Part shown: positions 32,081 to 44,480 of the stretch, piece by piece
Layout: every line of letters begins with the position of its first letter
Numbering within the stretch: position 1 is the stretch's first letter
Source: Strigamia acuminata
Taxonomy: Eukaryota > Arthropoda > Chilopoda > Geophilomorpha > Linotaeniidae
NCBI GenBank assembly: GCA_949358305.1
Contig: OX442316.1
Coordinates: 15,500,001-15,564,000, forward strand
Length of the DNA stretch: 64,000 bases
Direction of reading: 5' to 3'
Program-made: the position numbers and the translations under genes
Notes under the pieces: model-generated
Seen by the model: only the letters and a program-made list of their open reading frames with translations
Told to the model about the DNA's origin: nothing
The model's database searches: none

Positions 32081-35000
32081 TTATGCCAGCGTTCGGATTG
32101 CCTTTGACAGCGATCCAAACCTGTCAAACGGAAAAATATTAGTGGTTGTTTGCACTGCTTCGACGTGAATTTCTGCAATTTCTTCATCGTCTTGCTCTTC
32201 GACCGTTTCTGACGGCACTTTCGGCCATTCTTGGCGACTTCCGCGCAACCAGTCCGGTTTTTGCCACCAAAGTTGGTCGGATATCATGGCTTCCGCGTCC
32301 ATCCCCCTCGTCAGACGGTCAGCTGGATTTTCTATTCCAGGTACGTGATTCCATTCTTCCACTCTCGATTTTTCTCTTATCTCCAAGACCCGATTGTGGA
32401 CGAAGGTTGGCGGTCGTTTGGACGTATTCTTGATCCAGTGAAGGCATATCTGCGAATCTGTCCAAAAAAACATTTCACTTGGTGTCACCAACTCCTTAAT
32501 TTGGTCGGAGAGGCGCACAGCAATCAATGCTCCCATGAGTTCGAGTTTTGGTAATGTTAGTGGTTTGACAGGAGCAACACGACACTTTGAAATTATAAAG
32601 GAGGTTTCGATTAAATCACCAGTACTGTTCTGTATATAGGCTACTGCCCCGTATGCCTTCGGACTTGCGTCGCAAAATATGTGCACTTCGCACTGGTCGA
32701 ACTCGTCCAATCCTAGCCAACGTGGAACTTGAATGTATTTTAGCGTGGGAATTTGGTTTGTCCATTTTTTCCAGTCAGTGAGCAATTCGTTGCCCAATTC
32801 GTCGTCCCATGGCAGGTTCTTGAGCCACAGGGATTGGAAGAACATTCGTGCAGTTACCGTGAATGGTGTGGCAAATCCTAAAGGGTCGAATATTTGAGAC
32901 GTTATTTTTATTACTTCCCTTTTCGTTGTTTTCCTGCAAGGCGGGCAATTTTCCTCAACTGCCAGGCCCAATTCGTCCGAGTTTGGGTTCCACTTGACTC
33001 CCAACACTTTGGTTTCTTCATCCGACATCAACTGTGAGTCAGTGGGATTTTCCTCGCGAAATTTGGCTCTTAGTTCTGGTGAATTGGTTTGCCACTTGGC
33101 GAGTTCCATGCCGGCTGCTACGAAAATCAGATTAGATTGTCGGAATGTTACCAGTGCTTCAGCGTCGTTTTTGAGCGAAGAGATGAAGTCGTCCACGTAT
33201 AGATATCGCAGCAGTAACTTCACAGTTTCGGGGTATTGTTTCTCGAACTTGCGCAGATGGTGTCGAATGGTCGCGCTCAACAAAAATGGGCTTGGTGTAG
33301 CGCCAAACAATACTCGAGTCTGTCGCAGTATTTTCAACAGTGCTTTTCCTACACCGTCCCAGTGTTCATCAATCCAGAAGAATCTTGTTGCGTCGCGGTC
33401 CTTCAAGGCGATTTCGATCATGTGAAACGCCTTTTTGATGTCTCCCACGATGGCCACTCTTCCGAGACGAAATCCCAACAGCACAAATATTAATGACGGC
33501 AAAAAATTGATACCTTTCGACAAGCAGTCATTCAAGGAGAGATGTCCCTTTCGATGTGAAGATGCATCAAATACCACTCTCAATTTCGTGGTTACGCGTT
33601 CTTCCTTGATGACTGGGCTGTGTGGCATGTAGTAAATGGGCCCCGTTGCTGTTTGATTCGGAATTTCTTCAACAATGCCTGTTTTCAGTTGTTCGTCGAT
33701 GACTTTCTTGTATTCCAAATACAGGTTGGGTTGTTTTCTGAAACGACGGATTAGTGACATGATACGTTGCTCGGCGCCTCGATAGTTGTCGTCCAGCTCG
33801 TTGCTATTCACAATCCACGGCAGCTCCACTGAATAATTCGATCCCGTCCACTTGATTGCCTTTTCGAACTTTTCCAACGTCTCAGCGTCGTCGTTCGTTT
33901 CGACCGACTCGTGGCGGACTCCGATCGGTTCCAGCTCCCACATCCGGCGCAAAAGATCATCTGTTGATGGGGTAAGTGTTATTTTGTTAATTCTCACCGG
34001 TGCAGCAATGACTCTCGTTCCGTTTGTAGTCTGTCCGTGTAATGTCCAACCAAATTTCGTTTTTACTGCAATCAAGTTTTCTTCCAAAAATTCTGTTTGT
34101 CCAGTCATCACTCGCCAGTAATGGTCCACTCCAATTAGCAGGTCCACTTCCTTCGAATGCAACGCAACTTGCTTGCAGGCCACTTCGATTTTTCTTCGTT
34201 GTAGTTCCGCTTTGAGTTGTTTGTTCGGTTGTTCTCCAGGAGTGGACGTGACGTGGTCAGCTTCGATGGCTTCAATTGTGACTGCTGGCGACTTCGAGTT
34301 GGCGGGGCTGAGGACTAACTCGACTCTGTTGCGAACTTCTGATCTGGGCTCTTGCCCAAACACGGCCAAATTTATCGTTTCAGTGCCTAAAATTCTCAAA
34401 TTCAGTTTTTTAGTCAACTCAGAGCGTATGAAGGTACGTTGGGCTCCCCCATCGATATAGCACACTCCCAAAGCCGAGTGCGTTGGTCCGGCCATCTTCA
34501 CCATCTGCACCATCAAAAATTCGGACTTGGGTGGACAGGTGGTAACGACTGCGTTGGTGTGGGTGATTCCCTCGCTGGCTTCTGTAGCTTTTGGTGTGTC
34601 GCACACGTGGGTGTGATGCGTTCCCTCGCAGTTGTAGCATTTCATGCGAGTTCTGCATTCCTCCGTCTTGTGGGGCACTTTCCCCAAGCACCTCATGCAA
34701 ATCCCTTTTTTCTGCAGTCTTTTACGTCTCTCCTCCATCGTGAGCGTGCATCTTTTTCGATTGTGTTCTGTGGAATCGCAAAATTGACATTTCATTATTA
34801 ATACTGACAGTTGCGACGCCGATCCCGATCGAGGTTCCTTTTCTTTTCGACTAAATCGTCCTTTGTTGGGGAGATTGTTGTCCGACGTTTTGTTGTGAGA
34901 CGTTTCTGGCTTCGATTGGGTTTTTAGCATGTCGTATTTGGCGTGTTTAGCTATGTGATCACTCAACCAGTCCATCAACCTTGCTATCGACCTCTCTCCG

Positions 35001-35905
35001 TCGCAGTCTTTGTCATATTCCATGATTATACTGCGCGGAACAGCCGACGACAGCACGGGGAAAATGGTCCGCTGTATTTCTGCCAAAGGCACGTCAATGT
35101 TGGCTAAATTTTCTATGTTAACTTCCACGTGTCTGTGGAGTTTTTGTAAACCCATTCGATCTCGTTCGCTGCTAACAGATGGTAAATTTATGAGATTAGA
35201 CAGGTATTTATTTTCGAGTACGATTTTATCGCCGTATTTCTTCTGCAGACGTGCGATTGCGACGGCGTAATTTCCTGCGGTGATTTCGAGTGCTTTTATA
35301 TCGTCAAGCGCCTCTCCAACCAGGTAATTTCTTAAATATAAAAGTTTATTCGTTCCATCCAATTGTTCATCGTCTCCGACTTGGATAGAAAATGTCTTCC
35401 AAAACCCTCCCCATTCTTCTGGCTTACGTCCGTCAAACTTAGGTATTTCTAGCGGCTTACGTTTGATGAATGGCTGGCTGTTCGTTGGGGTCGTGCGTGG
35501 TGTTGCCGCCGTCACTGCTGCGGTAATAGCCGCCGCTAGTGCGTCGATGTCCGCTGGTTGCGCGTCCGCGTTCGGTCGTGGATTCTGGGGTAAATTAGGC
35601 GGGTAATTCATTTGAGTGTACCTGCTTAGATCGGCTCTTGATGCGGCCAAGCGGTCCTCCAATGCGTCGAGTGCTATTACGGTCTCGTCAATCTCCTGGT
35701 CGTTTTTTGCTTGATCCAGTGTGGCGTCGAACGTTTGTTGCACTCGCTTCTGTTTTTGTTCGAGCTGTTGCAGCCATAATTCGATTGTGGCTTGCGGAAT
35801 TGCAGCTCGCCCATTCAGCGCAGTGGTTATCGTGGTCAGGAGTGTTTCCGTGACCATCATGGCCGCTCGGAATGCTTTGTTCTTTAACTCGAAATTTCTC
35901 ACCAT
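32081..35905 (-). CDS. BEL/Pao 1 gag-protease-RT-RNase H
   Basis: A 1274-residue frame from an ATG 39 bases after the primer site. Coiled-coil-like N-terminus (about 40-100). DUF1759-type gag at about 150-300 ([18 protein letters not shown]). Three zinc knuckles at C373-C386, C403-C417 and C423-C435. DUF1758-type aspartic protease with D485-G-G ([11 protein letters not shown]), where retropepsins usually have D-S/T-G. Reverse transcriptase at about 740-960 with D822 ([10 protein letters not shown]) and Y903-V-D-D906. RNase H with D1079 ([11 protein letters not shown]), E1122 and D1150. The frame stops at TAA 32081-32083 and remains open afterwards. Confidence 0.93.
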   Translation of the reverse strand: MVRNFELKNKAFRAAMMVTETLLTTITTALNGRAAIPQATIELWLQQLEQKQKRVQQTFDATLDQAKNDQEIDETVIALDALEDRLAASRADLSRYTQMNYPPNLPQNPRPNADAQPADIDALAAAITAAVTAATPRTTPTNSQPFIKRKPLEIPKFDGRKPEEWGGFWKTFSIQVGDDEQLDGTNKLLYLRNYLVGEALDDIKALEITAGNYAVAIARLQKKYGDKIVLENKYLSNLINLPSVSSERDRMGLQKLHRHVEVNIENLANIDVPLAEIQRTIFPVLSSAVPRSIIMEYDKDCDGERSIARLMDWLSDHIAKHAKYDMLKTQSKPETSHNKTSDNNLPNKGRFSRKEKEPRSGSASQLSVLIMKCQFCDSTEHNRKRCTLTMEERRKRLQKKGICMRCLGKVPHKTEECRTRMKCYNCEGTHHTHVCDTPKATEASEGITHTNAVVTTCPPKSEFLMVQMVKMAGPTHSALGVCYIDGGAQRTFIRSELTKKLNLRILGTETINLAVFGQEPRSEVRNRVELVLSPANSKSPAVTIEAIEADHVTSTPGEQPNKQLKAELQRRKIEVACKQVALHSKEVDLLIGVDHYWRVMTGQTEFLEENLIAVKTKFGWTLHGQTTNGTRVIAAPVRINKITLTPSTDDLLRRMWELEPIGVRHESVETNDDAETLEKFEKAIKWTGSNYSVELPWIVNSNELDDNYRGAEQRIMSLIRRFRKQPNLYLEYKKVIDEQLKTGIVEEIPNQTATGPIYYMPHSPVIKEERVTTKLRVVFDASSHRKGHLSLNDCLSKGINFLPSLIFVLLGFRLGRVAIVGDIKKAFHMIEIALKDRDATRFFWIDEHWDGVGKALLKILRQTRVLFGATPSPFLLSATIRHHLRKFEKQYPETVKLLLRYLYVDDFISSLKNDAEALVTFRQSNLIFVAAGMELAKWQTNSPELRAKFREENPTDSQLMSDEETKVLGVKWNPNSDELGLAVEENCPPCRKTTKREVIKITSQIFDPLGFATPFTVTARMFFQSLWLKNLPWDDELGNELLTDWKKWTNQIPTLKYIQVPRWLGLDEFDQCEVHIFCDASPKAYGAVAYIQNSTGDLIETSFIISKCRVAPVKPLTLPKLELMGALIAVRLSDQIKELVTPSEMFFWTDSQICLHWIKNTSKRPPTFVHNRVLEIREKSRVEEWNHVPGIENPADRLTRGMDAEAMISDQLWWQKPDWLRGSRQEWPKVPSETVEEQDDEEIAEIHVEAVQTTTNIFPFDRFGSLSKAIRTLA

Positions 35906-35943
35906 TTTAGTAGATTTTTAGATGAATTCGGAATTTAAAATGT

Positions 35944-35961
35944 TCCCGGGTTTCGGCACCA
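35944..35961 (-). promoter_or_regulatory. Primer-binding site, tRNA-Phe type
   Basis: On the minus strand TGGTGCCGAAACCCGGGA begins one base after the 5' LTR. It complements a tRNA 3' end of UCCCGGGUUUCGGCACCA, which matches animal tRNA-Phe (acceptor GCCGAAA). Confidence 0.82.
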
Positions 35962-35962
35962 A

Positions 35963-36485
35963 TGTTAAACTTGAAGTAAATAAAAAGATATTCAAAGTTT
36001 ACCAATCAATTTCTAAAGTCCTTGACTACAAGTGGATGTAACAGTTGAAAATCGCGTTGAAGTCCAAGATGGCGTTGGAGTATAAAGGAGCACGACCACA
36101 CAGTTTTAGTTGAAAAAGTACACTGAGTTTATTCTATTCATAAAAGGAAAAGGAAATGCAAATGACACGGTTCACAGAACCAATCACAAGCATCCGTAAG
36201 ATAGGGGAATGACGTGTTCAGGCAGAGGAATGTAAAGGGATTAAAAGGGATTAACAAGTTAAGATTCCAATAAAAGAACAGGTCAACACATCTCAATGGA
36301 AATACAAAATACATTATAATATAAAAATGTAACATCGAAATCAAACACACAAATCAAATAAAATCATAAATTCAATATTAAAAAATCACAAGTAAAAATT
36401 AGGAATATAAATCAACAATACTAACTTAAACAATATAAATGAAACTCAAATAATAATTCACGCGTAAAATCATCCGATTTTCACA
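35963..36485 (-). repeat. BEL/Pao 1 5' LTR
   Basis: 523 bp, apparently identical to the left copy. It should hold the element's promoter. Confidence 0.93.
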
Positions 36486-36490
36486 GGATT

Positions 36491-39400
36491 ACTTTAGAGC
36501 AGCATTGAAATAGAAAGAAATGCCCAAAACATCTAAAGCAAACAGCGACATAATTCACGAAAATGGCTGACAACGAAACAAGCTAAATATTATTTACACA
36601 TTTTGCCCCAAGTACATGCGATGATAAAACCCGCGCGTGCTTATGTGCCGAGACTTGGAAAGTGCAACACAGCACACGGTTGACAACCAAAATGAAAACA
36701 TTTCGAGTTCTTTTCCTGCTAGCGCAAACGAATCAAGCTTCAATCGCTGCTTGTCAATTCCGTCCTGCATTGCATTCCCCATCACACGTGCAATTGATGG
36801 CTGTCAATTTCTTCCGTCTAATTGCTATACACAACAGTTTCTTTCACTTTTCCCACGTATGTTTTATATCTGTTGATTTTTTTCGCGCAACAAAATGACA
36901 CCTTTAGATGTGGAGGCTTTTTGCTTCGAGTGCACGCGCATTAGACTAATGGTCGCCAAGGGTGGGGCATTGATTTACGGTACTGGAGAAACAGTAGCGT
37001 CTTTTACTAACGAGATTTGACAGTGAATGGATTTTATATTCCATTATACTTTTCCTTTTATTTCTTTGTTCTTGATGTTTGTTGTTGTTGTTGTTTGAAA
37101 GGTCACCCGGACCCGATGTGTTCGTTTTTAGGCCCGTTTGTTGTATCGTTTTTGCGTCGCGAGTACGTGAAGCATAAAAATTCATTTTATTTCATTTAAC
37201 CAACGAATTGTGGTTGTGGATACCTTATTTTAAACTAAATTTAGCATTTACTCACATTTTGGGAGGTGGATGCTTCGTCTGAAAGTGTTTGTGACACTTG
37301 AAAGTCTGATCCGGCGATCTTACGTTCGAGGTGGCCATTTTGAATTTGGTTGTAGAAACCAAAACGTCTAAAAAACCGATTAAATAAAGGATTCCAGGCG
37401 TGGTTTTGGTTTTTGCGGTTTTTGGTGATGGTTTTTGGCTGTTTTTGATGCCATTACGTTTATAGAAAGGTTAAAACTATAAAAACTGAAATTATATTGC
37501 TGTGTGGGTAGACTGGTTATCAAAGCTAAGACCGGGCATTGTAGAAATCGAAAATGTGCAAGTGGGACCGGTAAGAATGATTTTTTTTGTTTAATTTTTT
37601 GTTTGTGTTCTCGAATTGGATGGTCGTGGCACTAAATTCGAATTAGAAGCTGTTCAGATTGCCAAGAAACGGTTTATAGGCGTCTTTTAGTATCTCTCAC
37701 CTCGAAATGTGTTTCCAAGTGTTTCCGGTTTTAGATATTGACTTTTACAATTCAGGATGAAAAAGATATAAAATATAAAATAAAAAAAATAAAAAAATTA
37801 GAAAATGGTCTTTTTTTGTTTTTATTTTGACTTTATGATATTGGTTGCGATTCATTTTTGATTTTTCTGATATTTTTTTGATACTTTTTAGATTTTTTTG
37901 ATATTTTTGATATTTTTTTGATATTTTTTTGATATTTTTTAATTTTTTTGATATTTTTGATATTTTTTTGATATTTATTTTAGATATTTTAAATTTTTTT
38001 GATTTTTTGAACCTATGAAGGGAGCAAATATCGTTTAAAGCGACATCAAGAAAGAATGATTTTCGCTTATCCTGACACAAACCATTCATCTACGTCAGAT
38101 TTTTAGTCGATTTAGGATATTGGAGAAATATGCTTCATCTTCAAATATCTTATGTTTGCAAATGGGAGTCGTCTCCAAAACTCCTGGGAAGGAATGTCCG
38201 ACCATCCAACTCAAATCCTAAATTGCAAATTTGCAATTTTATTCGCAATAAAATAAAGGAAAGAAAAAAACAATTAGTTGGTGTCGATGTGGACCATTTT
38301 AAACATTGAGTTTTCGCAGCAGATGCTGCAGATGCACACGTGATGGGTTTCCTTCCAGCAGATGGCTCGTTCGCTCTTTGACTCTCCTCCGATTATAATT
38401 CAAAGACAAGGACCAAAAGAAGTGCGTGTTTGTGCTAATAAATTTTCAATTATCTCGTTCGATTGTGAATAATTTTCCCGATTTTTCTCGGCCCCGTGCA
38501 CGCCCTACTCGAATATTGACGACAGTGTTGAGCATGTTGATGTAAAATTGATGACTCTCTCTCTCCCTCCCATCATTCTATTTCCATACACACGCTTAGG
38601 TGTAATCGTGGCATTAATGGAGTCATTAGCATCGCCACCCACCAGCTTTAAAACTGTACAACCCCTTTGGGACCAAGCTTCTTCCTTTAATGGCTGAAAT
38701 AACAAATCACGGGATAATGCAAAGGTGAAAAATTATGCGGCGCCACCCCGTTGACTCGGATAATTTTAGGAGTTTCGGCTTTTTAATTTGATTTTTCTGC
38801 AATAATAAATCGTCAATTTTGGTTTTACGAGTTGTAAAGAACGATTTACTAGAGCGCCGGTGGTTGGGGTCTCATGCCGCAAACGATCGACTCGATGCCG
38901 CCAAGAAATGAAACTTTGCCGTCAGAAAAGTGAATTTGAATAAATCCTATCTTTTATGTGAAATTTTTTAATTTTTTTTTTTAATATTGATTATTCATAT
39001 TATTCATATTATTATTTATATTTAAATCGCATTTGACAACACCAGAAAGTGTGGGAAGAAATAAAGAGCACGTTCAGCTTTATATTTTGCATTATTCACA
39101 CTTTATTCCATTTCCAAGCTAACTCTAATGTGTAAGCGAATAAAAAATACTATGAATAAAAAATATCAAGATGACCAACATGGCAAGCAACTGACCTGAC
39201 TATCAATTTTTCAATGTTGAAAGTAAAAGTGAAAAACGAAAAAAACAAAAAAAAAACTTTTTACGTAAATAATCGACAATATTGACTTTTAAGTTTTTTT
39301 TCTTCGGTTTTGTTGATCTAGAACCGAGAAATAAATATTTAAACGCATCGAAGTTGACTATTTATTATTACACACACTAGGAGGCTATTCCCTCGTATTT

Positions 39401-40437
39401 ATTTGATTTTTAATACGTTTGAAGGTTGTAAAAATAATGGAATCTCATCAAGGGATGAAATTGGGATCGCTCTAAAGAGAATTTCACACCGAATAAATTT
39501 TTGCAAGAAAAGCACTTTAAATCGCTGATTTGGTTCATTGCAAGACTGTTTTGTATTCCCCACTTCGAGTTTCAATTGAACATTTTAATTTGGGGTCTTA
39601 TTCGTATCGATTAAACGAAAATTGAAATGTTTTTGCGGAAAGTATAAAGCGAATGACCACTCGAGTGTTTAAATGTTGTCGTGGTAAGCCGATTAAACAA
39701 ATTGGGATTTGGTTGCTCTTTGGAAATATTTTCTTGCGATTTCACATTTTGAAATTAGCCGACCAAGTATGGAATAATGATTTGTTTACAGCGAAGCCCA
39801 TTTAGTTCAAGGCGGCGAATGGGAGATGTGGTAACATTGAAAATGTCATTTATTTTAAGAATTTCGATGAATTGATGCGAAATTTGTGTGTTTTTTGGTT
39901 CCGTCAAGTGTATTCGGATGGTATTGACAGAAAGAAGTTTTTTTTTTATTTATTTATTTTTCTGTTGTTGTTGTTGTGTTTGTTTTTGCACAACTGATTG
40001 CTTCTATCCCTGCCCCTTCTGCAATCAAAGTGTTTCTATAAATAAGTAATTGTGTTAGGGACTCGTGCGAATTGCAATGGAAAGTTGAATTTGCCAGCTA
40101 AACGTGTTAAATGAAATCTTACACGACTTTATCTCAACTTGAACTAATATGATCTCAAATTGTGCAACTCTTTCGCTCGTTTTTTATTTATTTTTATTTT
40201 ATTTTGGTTTTTCATGGATTTTTTAATTTTTTAGTTTTTCAATATTTTTTCGATTTATTTTTTATAAAGTGTGTGTCTTTGTTTTGAATTTTTTATGTTT
40301 CTTTTTGTTCTTTTTCCATTAGCTTTTTAGTAGCTTTTAGTAGTAAATTAAATTAGGGAACGTTCTGGCCCTTTCTGCAGTTTCCAGGTGAATACACTTG
40401 ATCCCTTAAAGACAAAAGTTAAAAGAAAACCACTTAC
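36491..40437. other. Gene-free stretch
   Basis: No gene recognised. It contains a T-rich TTTTTTGATA simple repeat (about 37860-38000) and several homopolymer runs. A donor-like or acceptor-like site alone was not taken as evidence. Confidence 0.5.
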
Positions 40438-40602
40438 CGAATTCGCCACGTACGAAGTGGAATGGCGCGTGGGCGTCGCTTGTATCCAGACGCCGGCGTC
40501 TTGGTTGGTCGGACGCGCAGCCCGAACTGTAGCGACGATGTTTGGATGATGCGAACTGCCTTAATCTCTCTTGTAGTCGTAGCAACTGACACATAACGCC
40601 CT
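40438..40602 (-). CDS. Isolated internal exon candidate (unknown product)
   Basis: On the minus strand TTCTACTACAG precedes and GTAAGTGG follows a 165-base block that is open in one frame and clearly GC-richer than the DNA around it. It would be phase 1 on both sides, so a symmetric exon of 55 codons. The peptide includes QLLRLQERLRQFASS and an arginine-rich stretch (QPRRRRLD); I do not recognise it. No partner exons were found within the window, so the gene may have long introns, or this may be a coincidence. Confidence 0.4.
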
Positions 40603-43600
40603 CTGTAGTAGAATTTACCAACCCAACAATTATTATTATTATTATTTTAAATAACAATACATAATTAAATAAACATAATAATAAATAATAGTGAATTGCA
40701 ATTATTTTTAAAAATTAAATTATTAAATTAATTAAATTTAATTTAATTAATACTTAATTTGTCCAAATTATTTCTAAACTTCATCAAAAATATAAATAGC
40801 GTTTTCGAGATGGTTATCATCGCCTTAAATCTATTATAGAGAATTAAAGTGAAGAAATGTTGTTTATTATGGTAATACATCAAAGACGTCGGCAACTTCC
40901 TGCGTCTAGTCTCATGGGACGTTGCATGTTTCCATCGAGAACTCCCAAGTTTCATTAGCTGGTTATGAAATCCTCAAAATCTCTTAGCGTGGATGGATAC
41001 GTGCAGAGCATATTGGACATGTAAACAAGCTAAACCCTTGGGTTGTTTTTGAACCGATAGATTAAACGGAAGAGACAAGTTGATATGTATTCAAGTCCCA
41101 CTTAAAAAGATTAACTGTACACAGCCCGAGCTTATATACTTTGTCTTTGATGCTTTTCTTTGGATTTTATTTGTTTAAAGGTTTCGTTTAAACACTGGAA
41201 CCATGTGTCGCTTGTGATGTACAACCCGACCGAGCGACGCGGGTGTTTCACGGCAAACTCTTCACTCAATTCAAATTATAAAAGTTCCTTCAAATAACAT
41301 TAACATTGATTTAATCCCAAGTAACAAAACTATGTTAAATCTAGGTTAAATCTATACAAACCGTCTATCGTGGTACACAGATTTAACATAGAATAAGGAT
41401 GAAACTGCCGAAACAACATAGCATTGACATGGAATTAGCGCATTTTGGTCACGATTTTGACATGGCATCGACATAGAACTGTAGATCGATGCTACTTCAA
41501 TACAACGTATATAGAAAAGTGACAATATTTTCAATAAATTAAAGATAAAATAAACACTCCACACAGTTGTTGGTTCTTGGAACATGAATCCTTCCTAGTG
41601 CAAGCGTCTCTTGATGATTTCAGTCTTTCTTACATCTTGACACAATCACTTCACAACACAACACATGGGCATAGGGGCTCAGCACCCCTAACAGCCTGAT
41701 ACTGTCCTCTACAGTAACATTTTTCTGTTAACTGACCATTATCATTCTTTAGTCATATTCATTGTTCATTGTTCATGATTCATTATGATTCATACGAGTG
41801 TTTCTTTCAATATTACGTTACAATCTGGTTCTAATATCACACTTTATAATATTAATCTTAAAAATAACACATTAAATTTAAATAAATCAAAGAATATTAA
41901 TTATTAGATTAGATGCATATAGGTGCATCACACTCGCGGTATACTGGGAATAGCTTAACGGCCCATTCCCTAAGCGTCACCATGGTGAACAAGAGCACAA
42001 TAGGGCTTTAAGACGCTTGTTTTGTGGTTGTCCTGATAAGACCGATGTTGGGCCCTTTTATAGTCCACTCTTGCACCATGCTGCTTTACCATTGGTGCGT
42101 TGCTTCCAGGACAGGCAAGTCCTTCTGGCACGGTGGAGTTTTACTATAGCGGGAAGTGTAACCGCAAAACGGTTACAGTTGTAGTACGGAGGGCAATGGA
42201 GGAGATTATTTATAATTTAACTGGAAATTTTGTTAGAGAGGACATTTTCGTCTCAAAAGAGGACACCACCAACCGGCAGTTTGTTGCTATTTTGTTGTTG
42301 TGCTTCCCCTGTGCTTTCCTGCAGTATTTTTTTTAAAAAGATTTTGCTTTGCTGCCTAGCTTTGTGGAAAACTGGTATTTTAAATTTGAGACTTTGTTTC
42401 TTTGCGTTGGGGAAATCGTTAAACTTTTTATTGTTTCTTAGAAGGCAAAAATGAATGTGATAATTGATGTAAATCTGAGATAACATTCAGTGGGAATTTG
42501 TTAGCGGTTTCCGCTTTCACCGCCGCGTGTTCGGAGTTTTTAAATGTTTGCAAATTATGAAAACTTGCGGGGAAATATCTTTTTGCAGATCTTTATGCAA
42601 AACCAGCTGGTGCTTAGTTCACCTCGTGGAATGCTTGCGGCGTGTTACATTTGTCACATAGTGAGTGAACCTTTTTATTTAAACGAATGCTTCTGTCTGT
42701 TTCTTTTAATTAAAAAAGCCAGACTCGTTCCCAATGCTAAACATCTATTTTTTTTTGTTTTAATAAAATTGCATAGTTGTGGATAATAATAATAATTTTT
42801 GAAAATAATTTTGACATTTTTGTTCTTTTCAAGTTTAAATGTTTGTTTTATGCAAAAATTTACGCATTTTGCAGGAAAATGAGCTTTGGTTTTTGCAATA
42901 ACTGGTTTTCTTGGGGTGGGAAGTTCAGAAAATATGAAATTGCTCCAAAACATCATTTATTAAACATAATTAAGCACTTCTGAGCTTTGGTTTTCTTAAT
43001 TCCACCTCTGAAAAGAAGAAAATAAATTGGGGAATGCTGTTAGTATTAATATTAATCACTCGTAATTAATTATTTAGTGAGGTCGACCCATGTCTAAGAC
43101 CGTAAACAAGCAGATTTTAGATTTTAAGACCGTAAACAAGCAGATTTTAGATTTTATTAATTTATGAAGGCGGAATAAAGTTTCGTGGTTAGGAAATTTC
43201 TAGAATTTAAACGGGTAGCGTATTAAAGTATTAAAAGTTTACAACCGACGGTATCTTTTTGCAACAAAAAATGCGAGATAATGTATACGTATGGCCAGGA
43301 GATAAGTGAAAATCGTTTTCCTCTCGGTAAGTCATTTCTATGCATGAACCACGAGCGGAGTATGATGCACAACGATGAATTTCGAGGGATTTCATGCTCA
43401 TGCATTGCACGTGGAAACTCTGGAGGCGTTAAGTGAGCCGTGGACCTCCGTCTTGCTCACGAGCGAGAAAAGGGCCCAATTCAAAGAACAAATGGTCCGT
43501 GGCTGCACTAGAATACTGATTGCGTTTTATTTATTCTGTAATCATAAAAACATTTTGACTTTATATTTTTTCCATTTTTATTTAAAGCTTGTTTTTGAAT

Positions 43601-43640
43601 TTCTGCATTTTGAATTTTTGGATTTTTTTTTGGATTTTTT
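40603..43640. other. Gene-free stretch
   Basis: No gene recognised. A 30-base direct duplication (AAGACCGTAAACAAGCAGAT and following bases) occurs at 43097-43156. A GC-richer patch at 41930-42200 may be an old repeat. Confidence 0.45.
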
Positions 43641-43649
43641 TAACTTTTT

Positions 43650-43840
43650 GGACCATTTTTGGTTCCTTTAAGGACCATTTTTGGTCCTTTTTTGGACCCT
43701 TTTTGCCTATTTTTGGGGCATCTTTGGACCATTTTGGTTTTTTTTGGCCTTTTTGGACTATTTTTGGACGTTTTTTGGCCTTTTTGGACCATCTTTGGTC
43801 TGTTTTTGGCCTTTTTGGACCATTTTTGGTCTTTTTTTAT
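43650..43840. repeat. Degenerate ~20-bp T-rich repeat
   Basis: Irregular tandem copies of GGACCATTTTTGGTCTTTTT-like units. The unit itself is near-palindromic (GACCATTTTTGGTC). Confidence 0.75.
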
Positions 43841-44244
43841 TTTTATTTTTTGCGCGACCTTAAGAAATTTGTGCTGCGTCGACTGGACTTTGTGATGGTG
43901 ATGAGAGCCCTCGGGCAAATGGGAAAATGAAGATGGAAAAGATCGAGTTGTGCCGATATCATCAAGTTGTCTGAGCGAATGCGTTAAAACTAGAGGGTAA
44001 GACATGTTGTATGGTAAAGAGCATTTAAATTTCGGGCGTTAAGTGTATCGGCTCAGGGTTATTAAAGAGATTGGGAAAAGTTGGAATGGCCAAAGTTAAA
44101 GGAGTAAAGGAGGTTTCTTTCAACGGATTTAAGCATTTTTGTAAAGAGTTTTGTGTAAAATTTAGAGAAAATTACAATAAAATTTGTAACTGTATGACAA
44201 AACTTTTTCTTCTCAGTCAATTTGTATTAAAGTGAGCAATTTTG

Positions 44245-44480
44245 CATTCATTTTGCATTAATTTCTGGTCATTTTGAATTAATTTTTGATCATTTTGCAT
44301 TATTTTTAGTCATTTTGAATTAATTTTTGGTCATTTTGCATTACATTTTAGTCATTTTGCATTAATTTCAGTCATTTTGCATTAATTTCAGTCATTTTGC
44401 ATTAATTTCAGTCATTTTGCATTAATTTCAGTCATTTCGCACTAATTTTAGTTATTTTGCATTAATTTTCGGCACTTTGC
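44245..44480. repeat. ~20-bp minisatellite
   Basis: Tandem units of ATTTTGCATTAATTTCAGTC. They are most regular at 44355-44440, with variants TTTTTGGTC and TTTTAGTC on the left. Confidence 0.88.

Larger units (their letters stand above)
30117..36485 (-). mobile_element. Complete BEL/Pao LTR retrotransposon 1
   Basis: LTRs of 523 bp at 30117-30639 and 35963-36485 appear identical, and the target duplication GGATT lies at 30112-30116 and 36486-36490. The element is on the minus strand, so the 5' LTR is the right one. A tRNA-Phe-type primer site sits one base inside it. A single frame runs from 35905 to 30635, broken by one TAA at 32081-32083, and encodes gag, protease, reverse transcriptase, RNase H and integrase in BEL/Pao order. 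No env-like frame is present. Identical LTRs imply a recent insertion. Confidence 0.95.

Noticed and set aside
34439-34801. 120-codon ORF antisense to BEL/Pao 1
   Set aside because: Lies wholly across the gag/protease frame of the element, which has clear motifs.
43375-43671. 98-codon plus-strand ORF with a GC-richer start
   Set aside because: The first ~45 codons look more coding than the surroundings, but the rest runs into T-rich repeat and no family or donor was recognised.
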